From assembly GCA_002951815.1 (NCBI GenBank), contig CP019454.1:2356001-2420000 (forward strand): DNA of 64,000 nucleotides. The letters are read 5' to 3'. Of this stretch, positions 44,604-53,590 are shown in pieces. The DNA comes from Sulfobacillus thermotolerans (GTDB lineage Bacteria > Bacillota > Sulfobacillia > Sulfobacillales > Sulfobacillaceae). Each line of letters opens with the position of its first letter. The stretch's first letter is position 1. Both the position numbers and the translations under genes were made by a program. The notes under the pieces were generated by a model. It was not told where the DNA came from and ran no database searches. It saw only the letters and a program-made list of their open reading frames with translations.

Positions 44604-45620
44604 ATGGTTCACGGGAAATTCAAACAATGGCTGTCAAAAAGTTTGGTGGTGACCATAGCGCTCGCGCTATCCGGGTGTGGTTTAGGGGCTCGTGCGGCAA
44701 AATCCGGAAGCCAAGCGCCGTCCAAGTTACAGGTGGTGGCCTTTTGGGCCAATGATGTGTCGACGCCCTTGACCTATCTCTACAGCCATCCGCACGCTAT
44801 CACAGACTTAGCACCTTTTTGGTATTCGGTGGACGCGTATGGCGGGCTGAGTGCTCATGTTAATACGACTATATTGCAGCAGGCACAAAAGGCGCATATT
44901 CCGATTACTCCCCTGGTCAATGACGGGACAGGCACACAGGCTTTTTTGGATAATCCGGTGACACGCGTGGCAGCGGCTCGCAATATCGCGGACATGGTCG
45001 GCAAAATGCATTTTCAAGGAGTGAATATCGATTTTGAGCCCGCCCACACTCGCGTGGTCAATCAATTATCGGGGTTTATGATTGACTTGCGTGACTTCCT
45101 GCCTAGGTCCGATACGATTACCATCGATATCGTGCCGCATTCGGGTGGAGCCTATAATTACGGGGTCTTGGGTCGGGAAGTGAACCAATTTATCTTAATG
45201 AGCTATGATGAGCATGATGATGGGAGTTTGGAAGGACCTGTGGCAGGCATGCCGTGGGTGGAGAATATCTTAAAGCGGTTAATGACCGTGGTTCCGGCAT
45301 CAAAGATTGATCTAGGCATTGCCCTTTATGGATATAGTTGGCCCATTGGCAGCACGAATGCCCAAACGATTCCTTATAATGCCGTTACTCCGGCCATGGA
45401 CCAGCATGCGGTGTGGAGTCAACAATATCAAGAAACATATGCGCGATATGACACGTCTTCGGGGCCGCGTATTGCGTGGTGGGAAAGTTTGCAAGGCATG
45501 AATCAGAAAATTCTTTTAGCGAAACAAGACCATTTGGCAGGGGTGGCCTTGTGGCATATCGGGTATGCCAACAACGCCGTGATGCAACTCCTGTTGCATC
45601 AAATTGGATCACAGCCTTAG
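44604..45620 (+). CDS. GH18-family lipoprotein
   Basis: 338 residues. A lipoprotein signal with lipobox LALSGC near residue 25 predicts membrane anchoring outside the cell. The barrel has the GH18 motif as GVNIDFEP, keeping the catalytic Glu and preceding Asp, then FILMSYDEHDD and LGIALYGYSWP. It resembles the catalytic domain of YaaH/SleL-type spore cortex or peptidoglycan N-acetylglucosaminidases, but without LysM repeats. Start ATG 44604 after GATGAGG. Confidence 0.78.
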   Translation: MVHGKFKQWLSKSLVVTIALALSGCGLGARAAKSGSQAPSKLQVVAFWANDVSTPLTYLYSHPHAITDLAPFWYSVDAYGGLSAHVNTTILQQAQKAHIPITPLVNDGTGTQAFLDNPVTRVAAARNIADMVGKMHFQGVNIDFEPAHTRVVNQLSGFMIDLRDFLPRSDTITIDIVPHSGGAYNYGVLGREVNQFILMSYDEHDDGSLEGPVAGMPWVENILKRLMTVVPASKIDLGIALYGYSWPIGSTNAQTIPYNAVTPAMDQHAVWSQQYQETYARYDTSSGPRIAWWESLQGMNQKILLAKQDHLAGVALWHIGYANNAVMQLLLHQIGSQP

Positions 45621-45621
45621 C

Positions 45622-45646
45622 TTAGTCGCCAAACGACTAACATTTT
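45622..45646 (+). terminator. hairpin after the GH18 gene
   Basis: TTAGTCG / CGACTAA forms a perfect 7-bp stem around a CCAAA loop, directly after the stop codon and followed by CATTTT. Weak as a terminator on its own. Confidence 0.45.
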
Positions 45647-45755
45647 GGCAGATTATGAAAGGATTTTTAGGGGGAATGTCGAATAATCATGATAGAGAAA
45701 CCAAGTCCTTGGGATGTGTGATTTGGTTTCCCGCTGAATGAACCGCGAAATATTA

Positions 45756-45794
45756 ATTGCCCAAGCTATGCGTGTAGCTTGGGCGAATTTTTTT
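45756..45794 (+). terminator. strong rho-independent terminator
   Basis: GCCCAAGCTA (45759-45768) pairs with TAGCTTGGGC (45775-45784), followed by seven Ts. It lies 136 bases after the GH18 stop and 32 before the next start. The stretch between, 45647-45755, also contains GAAACCAA / TTGGTTTC repeats. Confidence 0.85.
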
Positions 45795-45825
45795 GTCGAA
45801 ATAGATCCCCTTGTTTGTCGGCTTT

Positions 45826-47082
45826 ATGGACAAGATAGTCCTAAAGCAAGCGGGGGCGGTGGGACACGTGGCTAAAAATCACCAATTTTGGTCGGACAAT
45901 GTTGTGCTAGGATTTTCGGCCTTGCTGGTCGGGGTATTCAATTATTTATATCATGTGGTTCTGGCGCATGTTTTAGGTCCCCACAAGTATGGTGATTTGA
46001 CAACCTTTCTCAATGTTACAAGTTTCTTAGTGATGCCGGCATCGGTGGTGGTGCTCATCTATACGCGCTTGGGCAAACGGCCGCGACCTGCGGAGCAACG
46101 AGATGCATGGTGGTTGTGGGGAATTGGTGTTGTCTCGTGGGCAGCGATTTGGGTGTTTGCCGGGCCCTTGTCCCGTACGTTTCATGTTAGTCAGCTGTTA
46201 CTGATCATTTTTACCGCAGAAGTGGTACCCAGCCTCGCTTTGGCGGCGAATACCGGTATATTGCAAAACGCCCGCAGGTATCTCTTAGTGGGCGCGCTTG
46301 CGGTATTAAACGGGCTCTTTCGCGTTGTTGCCGCGAGCAGTGCATTGTGGCCCGTTTATCGTTTGGTGGTAGTGGGCGGACTAGAAGGCGCGGCGGCGTG
46401 GGTGACGTGGGTGGTAAGCCGCCGGATGGTACGCACCGTGCCTGTCCAAGAAGAGGCAACCGGATTCGGTATGGTAACGGCCACGGGCGTCGTCGCGGTC
46501 ATCAATGTGTTATATGCGATTGTCGATGGACTGGCGGCCAAATACGCATTACCGCCAGAGATTGCGGGCCAATATACCGGTATGGCTATCATGGGGCATA
46601 GCATTGATTTTGTGTCGGGAAGTTTGGCCACGGTGATGCTTACGGCCATGTTATCCGATCCCAGCCACCGCTATTCATACTTGGGATTGACTGTTGCCGT
46701 GTATGGGCTCTTAGCGGGGCTGGTCCAGTGGATTTTTATTGCGCACGGCGCGCGATTGGTGATAATGATATTAGGCCCTCGTTTTCTTGCGATTGCGCCA
46801 TGGATTCCGTCTTATGGCTGGGGCATGATAGGGCTTGGACTTTTAAATATCGCGATGTTTTACTCGATCGCCCAAAGCCGATGGGAAGTCATCACGACAA
46901 CAGGATGTGGATTGCTCGTATGGACGTGGACGCTCGTCCATGATCATACGCTGCGCGCCTTTACATTGAGTACCGCCCATATTCTGGTCGCGACCGTCGC
47001 GGCCACCGGTGTGGTGATGGGGGTCACACTGGCCGTCAGTGGGTATGGGCGAGTAGGTCGGGAAGGGCCTGAAGTTCCCTAA
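45826..47082 (+). CDS. polytopic membrane protein, flippase-like (MATE/Wzx superfamily)
   Basis: About 418 residues with 11-12 hydrophobic segments. The opening segment with HVLGPHKYGDLTTF resembles the GPxxYG motif of polysaccharide-flippase (Wzx/oligosaccharide exporter) proteins, which move lipid-linked sugars across the membrane. No glycan genes adjoin it, so the substrate is unknown. The start is unclear: ATG 45826 lacks a good ribosome site, and GTG codons near 45857-45871 follow a GGGGGCGG stretch. Confidence 0.65.
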   Translation: MDKIVLKQAGAVGHVAKNHQFWSDNVVLGFSALLVGVFNYLYHVVLAHVLGPHKYGDLTTFLNVTSFLVMPASVVVLIYTRLGKRPRPAEQRDAWWLWGIGVVSWAAIWVFAGPLSRTFHVSQLLLIIFTAEVVPSLALAANTGILQNARRYLLVGALAVLNGLFRVVAASSALWPVYRLVVVGGLEGAAAWVTWVVSRRMVRTVPVQEEATGFGMVTATGVVAVINVLYAIVDGLAAKYALPPEIAGQYTGMAIMGHSIDFVSGSLATVMLTAMLSDPSHRYSYLGLTVAVYGLLAGLVQWIFIAHGARLVIMILGPRFLAIAPWIPSYGWGMIGLGLLNIAMFYSIAQSRWEVITTTGCGLLVWTWTLVHDHTLRAFTLSTAHILVATVAATGVVMGVTLAVSGYGRVGREGPEVP

Positions 47083-47105
47083 TTTGTTTAGAAAGGTTGG
47101 ACAAT

Positions 47106-48629
47106 GTGCTAACAGTCGGAGAGGCATTACATGGGGCGGCAGTCCGCCATAAAAACAAACCGGCGCTAATTTTTGGGGAGGAGCAGCTCAGCTTTCAGGA
47201 ATTAGATTTAAAGACTAATCGTATTGCGCAGGCACTGTTGTCCTTAGGATTGACCAAAGGTCAGCGAGTGGGACTTCTATTGCCGAATGGCTTGGATATG
47301 GCCGAAGCCTATTTCGGTCTCGCTAAGGCGGGGATCATTGGGGTACCGATTAACCTTCGCTGGACACCGGAAGAAATTCGCTATGCGTTATTGGATAGTC
47401 AGATTAGCCTCATCGTGGCGGACAAAGATTTTCTGCCTGCTTTGAGCAGTGTGGAGAGTTTGGTCCCGGTCTACTATACCCATCTCGACGATGCCAGCGG
47501 GGCTCGCAGTTGGGAAAAACTCGTGGCGGCGGCACCGTCTGAGCCGGTCCGGGTAGACATTGTGGAAGATGATGTGTGGGTGATTGTCTACACTTCAGGG
47601 ACGACGGGCAAACCCAAAGGCGCTGTGAGGACCCATATCAGCAACCTGATGATTGCGTTGACGTTGGTGGCGGAATTGGGGATTTCCTCCGAAGACGTGG
47701 GCCTAGCGGTCTTACCAATGTTTCATGTCAACTCCTTGTGGGTCGTGACGTTGTCTGCGATAATCGGGGCGACCTGCGTCATTTATCCCCACCGCGCCAT
47801 TCATCCGCAGCATATCGTCGAGGAAATGAATCGGCACCGCGTGACCTATACGATGTTTGTGCCGACCTTGCTATCCTTTTTAGCCGATGCGGTTGAAGCA
47901 GGAAAAGTCGACACCGAAACCTTACGGGTCATTCTTACGGCGTCCGCGCCGCTGGATAGTACCTTGCGGGACCGGATTTTGCAGGGATTCTCCCAAGTGC
48001 GTCTCTACGATATTTACGGCTCAACAGAGTACGGGGCGTGTTCTGTGATTCGCCACCGCTTAGATGGACCGTTAGGATCGGTGGGATATCCCGTCATCGG
48101 ACAAGATATCCGGATTTTGGATGAGCACCGGCAGCCGCAACCGCCTGGCGTCATTGGTGAGGTATTCGTTAAAGGGCCATCGCTCATGAAAGAGTATTGG
48201 GGTAACCCTGAGGCGACCCGTGAGAGCTTCACACAGGACGGCTACTTAACCGTTGGGGATATGGGCTATTTAAGTGCGGACGGCTTATTGTTTTTAGTGG
48301 ATCGCAAACAGGATATGATTATTGTCGCGGGAGAAAATGTTTATCCGGTCGAGGTGGAGGAAGCGTTGTTACGTCATCCTGACTTGGGGATGGCCACGGT
48401 CTTTGGGGTGCCCGATCCGAGGCGAGGCGAACGCGTGGTCGCCTTAGTCGTACCGCGCAGTGGGCATACCGTCGACGTGGAAAGTTTATATCAGCTGGCC
48501 AAAGAGCAATTAGCCGATTACAAACGACCCTATATTATTGAGGTCGTGGAAGAACTTCCCATCGGGCCTTCGGGCAAAGTGGTCAGGCGTCAGGCCAAAG
48601 AGGGCTGGTTGCAGCGGCATCCTGAATAA
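47106..48629 (+). CDS. long-chain acyl-CoA ligase-type AMP-dependent synthetase
   Basis: 507 residues of the ANL superfamily. It activates a carboxylic acid as an acyl-AMP and then the CoA thioester. The phosphate loop YTSGTTGKPKGAVRTH, the YGSTEYG motif, the GDMGYLSADG hinge region with DRKQDMIIVAGENVYP, and the catalytic C-terminal Lys in GPSGKVVRRQ are intact. Chain-length preference is not evident. GTG 47106 has GAAAGG 9 bases ahead; TTG 47097 would lie on top of it. Confidence 0.88.
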   Translation: MLTVGEALHGAAVRHKNKPALIFGEEQLSFQELDLKTNRIAQALLSLGLTKGQRVGLLLPNGLDMAEAYFGLAKAGIIGVPINLRWTPEEIRYALLDSQISLIVADKDFLPALSSVESLVPVYYTHLDDASGARSWEKLVAAAPSEPVRVDIVEDDVWVIVYTSGTTGKPKGAVRTHISNLMIALTLVAELGISSEDVGLAVLPMFHVNSLWVVTLSAIIGATCVIYPHRAIHPQHIVEEMNRHRVTYTMFVPTLLSFLADAVEAGKVDTETLRVILTASAPLDSTLRDRILQGFSQVRLYDIYGSTEYGACSVIRHRLDGPLGSVGYPVIGQDIRILDEHRQPQPPGVIGEVFVKGPSLMKEYWGNPEATRESFTQDGYLTVGDMGYLSADGLLFLVDRKQDMIIVAGENVYPVEVEEALLRHPDLGMATVFGVPDPRRGERVVALVVPRSGHTVDVESLYQLAKEQLADYKRPYIIEVVEELPIGPSGKVVRRQAKEGWLQRHPE

Positions 48630-48634
48630 CGGGT

Positions 48635-48675
48635 CAACAGGTCGAAGGATGTCGCGTGCAGCCTTCGACCTGTTG
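48635..48675. terminator. bidirectional hairpin between convergent genes
   Basis: A perfect 14-bp stem CAACAGGTCGAAGG / CCTTCGACCTGTTG with a 13-base loop fills the gap between the ligase stop and the hydrolase stop. There is no T-run on either side, so it may act by stem strength alone. Confidence 0.6.
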
Positions 48676-48677
48676 GC

Positions 48678-49406
48678 TTAGGATGAGGCCCTTGAGGATT
48701 GAACAGCATTAAGCCACTCCACCACGAACGGGGCGGCGAGGAGCGGGATGCCGGAGTGGTCGGCATCCACGGTATTATGCGTTTTTGGACCATGAGCCAT
48801 GGCAAAGAGCTGGGCTGCGCTTGAGGGGGGAAGCTCCTTGTCGCGGCTTCCACTGACCAGCAAAAAGGGACGGGTGGCTAATTTCTCCAGAGCTTGAGGC
48901 AAAGCTTTGTCCATGGCGAGTCCGACTTCAACGGGACTGGCGCCGTCAACCCATGCCCATCGTTCTAAATAATATTGGATCACTTCGGGATTAGGGCGCA
49001 TGACCGTGACGGGATATCCTAATCCTAAACTTGCCACTCCGACCGCGTCAGGGTCCAAGCTGCCCGCCACCAATGCGGCTGCAGCGCCCATGCTGTGACC
49101 AATATACACGGGAGGTGCGGGGGAGGTCAGCTGCTGATGCGCGTCGAGCGCCGCTTGCACGGCCATATCAAAGCTGATCAACGATCCGCCGCTGGCGCCC
49201 AACTTATGGCCTGGAAGGTCAATTGACACGACAGGATACCCCGCTTTGGCCAAAGCGGTCGATACGGGGTCCATGAGGTGTTTCGAGGAGCTATAGCCGT
49301 GGATGACAATAGCCCGAAAAGGTGCAGGGACTCCGTCTTCAGGACCATATCCGAGTCCTCGGATCTCTTGTCCCCCGGATTTAAAATGTACCGGAAAGAT
49401 TTTCAC
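48678..49406 (-). CDS. alpha/beta hydrolase
   Basis: 242 residues. A serine hydrolase with oxyanion HGYSSSK, nucleophile elbow YIGHSMGAAAA, Asp in SGSRDKELP and His in DADHSGIP. No signal peptide, so probably cytoplasmic. The substrate is unknown; carboxylesterase or thioesterase-like activity is plausible next to an acyl-CoA ligase on the other strand. GTG 49406 follows AAAGGAGG; the longer frame starting ATG 49457 has no ribosome site. Confidence 0.82.
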   Translation of the reverse strand: MKIFPVHFKSGGQEIRGLGYGPEDGVPAPFRAIVIHGYSSSKHLMDPVSTALAKAGYPVVSIDLPGHKLGASGGSLISFDMAVQAALDAHQQLTSPAPPVYIGHSMGAAAALVAGSLDPDAVGVASLGLGYPVTVMRPNPEVIQYYLERWAWVDGASPVEVGLAMDKALPQALEKLATRPFLLVSGSRDKELPPSSAAQLFAMAHGPKTHNTVDADHSGIPLLAAPFVVEWLNAVQSSRASS

Positions 49407-49502
49407 CCTCGTGCCTCCTTTCTTTTCTACACAATCATCATGGGATTGCTGGTTCATTTTGGACTATATCAAAGATATGGCGTCGTGAGAACACAAGGTC
49501 GC

Positions 49503-49850
49503 CTACGTAAGGTTTAATCCGCCATCTCCCGTGATGACCTCGCGCGTAAGATAGGTGGAATTGGCCAGCATGAGAGCGTTGTCAGCAATTTCCATGGGGG
49601 ACGCACCCCGTTGCAGAGGGGACTTGGCACGCCACAAGTCATGGGCTTCTTGCCAAGCGTGCGTCATGGGCGTGTCCACTAGACTTGGAGCAATGGCATT
49701 GACTCCGATTTCCGGAGCTCGTGTGACCGCGAGCATTTGGGTCATGTGATTTAATGAGGCCTTGCTTATGGCATAAGGAATGAAGGCCTTTTGGCCTAAG
49801 ACCGGCATGCGACGAAATGTTAATGGCATGCGGCAACGATTCCTTGAATT
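49503..49850 (-). pseudogene. decayed short-chain dehydrogenase (C-terminal part, frameshifted)
   Basis: The C-terminal half of an SDR is readable: PYAISKASLNHMTQML with Tyr and Lys, NAIAPSLVDTPM and TREVITGDGGLNLT. Near 49790 the frame changes, since the preceding NISSHAGLRPK block continues in another frame. Upstream of about 49850 nothing of the Rossmann N-terminus (TGxxxGIG) can be found. The gene is therefore truncated and frameshifted. It lies next to a recombinase remnant. Confidence 0.75.
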
Positions 49851-49979
49851 TCGGGCCATAAGACCATAAGACAAGCAAATCCGCCGACCAATTATAAGGG
49901 GTTGTTCCGTTGCACACCCCGATTGCCCAATGTAATACATAGGCGCGGCTGCGACTCGCTCTGGGAAGTGGGGGCACAA

Positions 49980-50278
49980 GGACGGTCGTGCTGGTTCGCC
50001 GACGGGTGGATGTTAGTCTATTGCATGGACACCACGAACTCGATGATGCTCATCTAATAGAATGAGGTGATCATCATGGGTATGCGGTCTATTTGGGATT
50101 GAATTTATGAGACTCCAAAGGGATCGTGATAAAAGCCGCCCGCGAGGGGTGAAGTTTACGCATCCCCGGTGCGTCGTAGGGGTGTGGGCAAGAAGCGGAA
50201 CGTCCTTGCCGTATCCGTCGATTGTAACGGCCTAGACGCGCAAGAAGATCAGTTTCTAAAATACTGGACAAGATATCG
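49980..50278. other. intergenic stretch, probably mobile-element debris
   Basis: No gene, terminator or RNA is recognised. The short open frames lack ribosome sites and family features. Its position between a broken SDR and a recombinase fragment suggests degraded inserted DNA, but I see no terminal repeats. Confidence 0.4.
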
Positions 50279-50437
50279 TTCGGGTACTGGGCGTTTCGCT
50301 CCGGGGTGGATCTCGCTATTATTCAGCAGATTTTGAACCTCAGCAGTCCGGGCACCATGCTGGCCTACATTGGGATTCGTCGGGAAGGGCGGGCAGTGTA
50401 CTTGGGGTTGCTGAGCCCCATCGCAAGACGGCGGTGA
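50279..50437 (+). pseudogene. tyrosine recombinase (integrase) C-terminal remnant
   Basis: A frame of 52 codons reads FGYWAFRSGVDLAIIQQILN followed by SSPGTMLAYIGI, ending at TGA 50435. This matches the C-terminal active-site part of phage/plasmid-type tyrosine recombinases (usual form KTFGYxxYxxGxxLxxIQxILNHSS...TLxYIGI), including the nucleophile Tyr. The His of NHSS is replaced by Leu (NLSS), and the N-terminal domain is absent, so it is inactive. Confidence 0.65.
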
Positions 50438-50613
50438 AATCGGCCTCAGCGAAGCCGGAAGTCAGCTTTGAACCTGTTTAGTTAGGTTTGAGTAGGACCG
50501 ATGGCACCGAAATCTCTTAGAGGAGAGCAATTCAATTCTCGAGGACGATGCAAAAATTCGGCCTAAACGCCTGGTTAGGGACCGTCCTAAGAAGGAGGTC
50601 CCCTCTCACAGGA

Positions 50614-51765
50614 TTATAGACGGGAAGCCGTCAAAGCTTGTTGAAAATCCTGAATCAAGTCCGCCGCTGACTCGAGTCCGACGGAAATGCGTACAACATC
50701 GGGTGTGATGTGCCGCTCGGTGCGTTCTTCTGGCGTTAAAGCGGCGTGGCAATGCAGTTCGGGCAGAGATACAATGGTTTCTGTGCCCCCAAAACCTGCG
50801 CCTACCCGAGCCAAGGCGAGATGTTCCGCCATACCAGGAACCTGTTCGGCATGATGCAGACGAATCGTGAGCATTTGCCCGAAACCGCGCATGGTATCTC
50901 GGGCTACATCATGTCCGGGATGACTGGGTAGTCCGGGGTAATAGACCGTATGAACATCTTGATGGGTCAAGAGAAATTGGGCCAGTAATTGGGCTGTCTT
51001 TTGCGCTTGCTCCATGCGTACGGGTAATGTATGCAGGCCACGCAGGCTCATGTATGCATCGTCCGGAGACAAGATAGCGCCACACGCATTTTGGATGAAG
51101 TACAGCTGTCGTCCTAAATCCTCATCTTTGGTGACGGCAACGCCCGCGGTGATGTCGGAGTGCCCACCAATCATCTTGGTTGCCGAGTGAATGACAATAT
51201 CGGCGCCAAGGTCTAAAGGATTTTGTAGGTACGGCGTAATAAACGTATTGTCGACCAAAACCAATAAGCCATGACCGTGCGCCCATGTCGAGACCCGAGC
51301 GATATCTGTCACATGTAGGAACGGATTACTAAAGTTTTCCACTAAAATGGCTTTGGTCTTCGGCGTTAATGCGGCTTCTAGGGCGTTAAGGTCTTCGGTA
51401 TCGACATAGTTCGCATGAATGCCAAATCGGCTGAATACGCCGCGTAAGACGCGCTGTGTGCCTCCTTGGCAGTCTCGCGTGACGAGGAGATGATCGCCTT
51501 GAGAAAACAGCATGAAAGCCGCCGTCAAAGCGGCCATGCCCGAGGAAAAAGCCATACCGCGGCTCCCGTGCTCAAGGCTTGCCATGGCCGCTTCAAAGGC
51601 ATGCCGGGTTGGATTGCCCGAACGCGCGTAATCATACGTTGGTGGATTCCAGGGATCGGCTTGGTGATAGGTGGTGGCACGATAAATCGGAGGCGTAACC
51701 GCCTGGGTGGCAGGGTCAATCTCCTGGCCGGTGTGAATAAACTCCGTCTGTTTGTGTGGCATCAT
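50614..51765 (-). CDS. cystathionine beta-lyase-type PLP enzyme
   Basis: 383 residues of the Cys/Met-metabolism PLP family. The PLP lysine is in SATKMIGGHSD; the SGMAAL segment, DNTFITPYLQNPL and RISVGLES are conserved. As the second gene after a cystathionine gamma-synthase-like enzyme it most likely cleaves cystathionine to homocysteine (MetC), as in the metI-metC operon of Bacillus; gamma-lyase or O-acetylhomoserine sulfhydrylase activity cannot be excluded. ATG 51765 or ATG 51762 follow AAAGGAG. Confidence 0.82.
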   Translation of the reverse strand: MMPHKQTEFIHTGQEIDPATQAVTPPIYRATTYHQADPWNPPTYDYARSGNPTRHAFEAAMASLEHGSRGMAFSSGMAALTAAFMLFSQGDHLLVTRDCQGGTQRVLRGVFSRFGIHANYVDTEDLNALEAALTPKTKAILVENFSNPFLHVTDIARVSTWAHGHGLLVLVDNTFITPYLQNPLDLGADIVIHSATKMIGGHSDITAGVAVTKDEDLGRQLYFIQNACGAILSPDDAYMSLRGLHTLPVRMEQAQKTAQLLAQFLLTHQDVHTVYYPGLPSHPGHDVARDTMRGFGQMLTIRLHHAEQVPGMAEHLALARVGAGFGGTETIVSLPELHCHAALTPEERTERHITPDVVRISVGLESAADLIQDFQQALTASRL

Positions 51766-51782
51766 AGACTCCTTTGACGCAT

Positions 51783-52946
51783 CTAGGATAGGGAGTTGAG
51801 CGCTTGGTCTAAGTCGGCCATGAGATCATCCACATGTTCAATGCCGACGGATAACCGCATGAGACCGGGAATAATACCCAGTTGCCAGCGGACTTCTTCG
51901 GGCAACTCCCTATGGGTTTCATTAAAAGGATGAGTGATCAGGGATTCCACTCCCCCAAGACTAACGGCCGGCAAAATCAATTGCAAAGCGTTCATAAAGT
52001 CAATGTAACGATTAGGGTCGTCCAAGACAAATGAAAGCATGGCCCCGGTTCCAGAAGCCTGACTTTTTTGCAAGGCGTCTTGTTCGGGACTATTGAGCCC
52101 AGGGTAAAAGACGCGTTGAACCCGGGGATGACGTGCGAGAAACGCGGCAATGGCGGCAGCATTGGCTTCTTGACGGTCCATCCGAATAGCTAATGTTTTG
52201 AGGCCTCTGAGCAGTAACCACGCATCCCACGGGCCCAGAATGCTTCCGGTGGCATTGGTGAGTTCGTTGAGTTGCGCATAGTCTTCGGCATAACGACAGA
52301 CCGTTGCCCCGGCCAAGACATCATTATGGCCCGCCATATATTTGGTCGCGCTATACACCGCAAAATCAGCCCCTAAGTCTAAAGGCCGCTGGCGAACCGC
52401 GGTCATAAACGTATTATCAATAGCCAATTTGGCACCATGGGCATGGGCCATTTCCGCAAGAGCTCGTAATGGACTGACTTGCAATAAGGGGTTACTAGGG
52501 CTTTCCGCAATAACAAGACGCGTCGTGTCCGTAAAGGCGCGCTCGACCGCATCGAGTTGACGCGTGTTAACCATCGAGGAGCGAATGCCAAATTTTGCAA
52601 AAACATCCACCAATAAGCGATAGGTCCCCCCATAGGCATCGTCAGTGACAATCACATGATCGCCTTGGTGGAGCATGTGCACCAAAGCCGTGAGAGCAGC
52701 CATGCCGCTTCCATATAAAAGAGCGCCAGCACCTCCATCAAGACGGTTGATAGCCTCTTGCGCGCTGTGGCGGGTTGGGTTTTCGGTCCGGCTATAGTCG
52801 TATTGGCCAAGGTTCTCACCCGGATGCTGATACGTCACCGTTTGATAAATCGGGGTGCTAACAGATCCATATGCGAGATCTTGTCCGACGCCGCAGTGAG
52901 CAGCAAGAGTTTCAGGATGCCACTGAGGGCTCCTCATATGATGCAC
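51783..52946 (-). CDS. metI: cystathionine gamma-synthase-type PLP enzyme
   Basis: 387 residues. The PLP lysine is in YSATKYMAGHNDVLAGA; YDYSRTENPTR, SGMAALTALV, DDAYGGTYRL, DNTFMTAVRQRPLDLGAD and SLGGVESL are family blocks. It would join an O-acylhomoserine with cysteine to make cystathionine (or use sulfide). It is followed after 17 bases by the lyase gene. The GTG start has AAAGGA about 9 bases upstream. No SAM riboswitch precedes it, unlike B. subtilis metI. Confidence 0.82.
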   Translation of the reverse strand: MHHMRSPQWHPETLAAHCGVGQDLAYGSVSTPIYQTVTYQHPGENLGQYDYSRTENPTRHSAQEAINRLDGGAGALLYGSGMAALTALVHMLHQGDHVIVTDDAYGGTYRLLVDVFAKFGIRSSMVNTRQLDAVERAFTDTTRLVIAESPSNPLLQVSPLRALAEMAHAHGAKLAIDNTFMTAVRQRPLDLGADFAVYSATKYMAGHNDVLAGATVCRYAEDYAQLNELTNATGSILGPWDAWLLLRGLKTLAIRMDRQEANAAAIAAFLARHPRVQRVFYPGLNSPEQDALQKSQASGTGAMLSFVLDDPNRYIDFMNALQLILPAVSLGGVESLITHPFNETHRELPEEVRWQLGIIPGLMRLSVGIEHVDDLMADLDQALNSLS

Positions 52947-52979
52947 AAAAATCGTCCTTTCTGGGGCAATATCAGCCGA

Positions 52980-53369
52980 TCAAGAAGTGAGAAAACGATC
53001 CAAAATATCACGGGCATTTTCATGGCGACGGCTTTCTTCCAATAAATAATTGAGCACGTCACGTAGCCAGGCGTCTAAGGGAATACGGTCCGTCTTTAAT
53101 ACGACGTCGTGCACGATCTTTTGCCGTTCGGGAAGCAGTTGACCGCCCTTGGCACTAAGTTGGTAGCGTACATTGTCAAAGGTTAGGGTGATCGACTTAA
53201 TGGATGACGTTTTGGAGAAGAGGCCCGACTGACGAATCACCCGCACGTTTTCGGGCAACGACGCCTCCAGCTTATGCGCCAAGACGGTCATAAGCATCGG
53301 GACGTCATGGCGGACATCCTCCAGTCCAGCCGCGAGAATCTCAAAAGACATTCCCGCATTATCATCCAT
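52980..53369 (-). CDS. conserved protein of unknown function
   Basis: 129 residues, soluble, with no recognised domain. It alternates beta-like segments (SIKSITLTFDNVRYQLSAKG) with a C-terminal helical part (LDAWLRDVLNYLLEESRR). The pattern of VRY...VVLK...PLDAWLxxL recalls an uncharacterised family also seen in actinobacteria. It ends 33 bases before the metI-like gene on the same strand and is probably in its operon. ATG 53369 is preferred, with GAAGG upstream; the ORF could extend further. Confidence 0.6.
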   Translation of the reverse strand: MDDNAGMSFEILAAGLEDVRHDVPMLMTVLAHKLEASLPENVRVIRQSGLFSKTSSIKSITLTFDNVRYQLSAKGGQLLPERQKIVHDVVLKTDRIPLDAWLRDVLNYLLEESRRHENARDILDRFLTS

Positions 53370-53550
53370 GTGGCACGCCTTCTTTCTCCTGCGCTGTCGG
53401 TTCACTAATGCGCATGGCCTAAGTATTGTGGACAGGTAGTCCCGCAATCATCACTCCTATTTTCAGCGAAGATGGGGCTGTGTGCAAGGCACGAAACTCC
53501 TAGACGGAGGATTTTTGTATAGAAAGAATGGGCGAGAGGTAGGGGAAGGA

Positions 53551-53586
53551 GAGCAAGAGCTCCCGCCGCATTAAGGGCAGCGGGAG
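53551..53586 (-). terminator. terminator of the small membrane protein gene
   Basis: Read on the minus strand, CTCCCGC / GCGGGAG forms a 7-bp stem (53586-53580 with 53566-53560), followed by a pyrimidine-rich CTCTTGCTCTCC. It lies 5 bases past the stop codon. Confidence 0.55.
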
Positions 53587-53590
53587 TCGC

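Noticed and set aside
50089-50271. A 60-codon minus-strand frame in the gene-poor stretch
   Set aside because: No ribosome site, no family resemblance, and the neighbouring DNA is degenerate.
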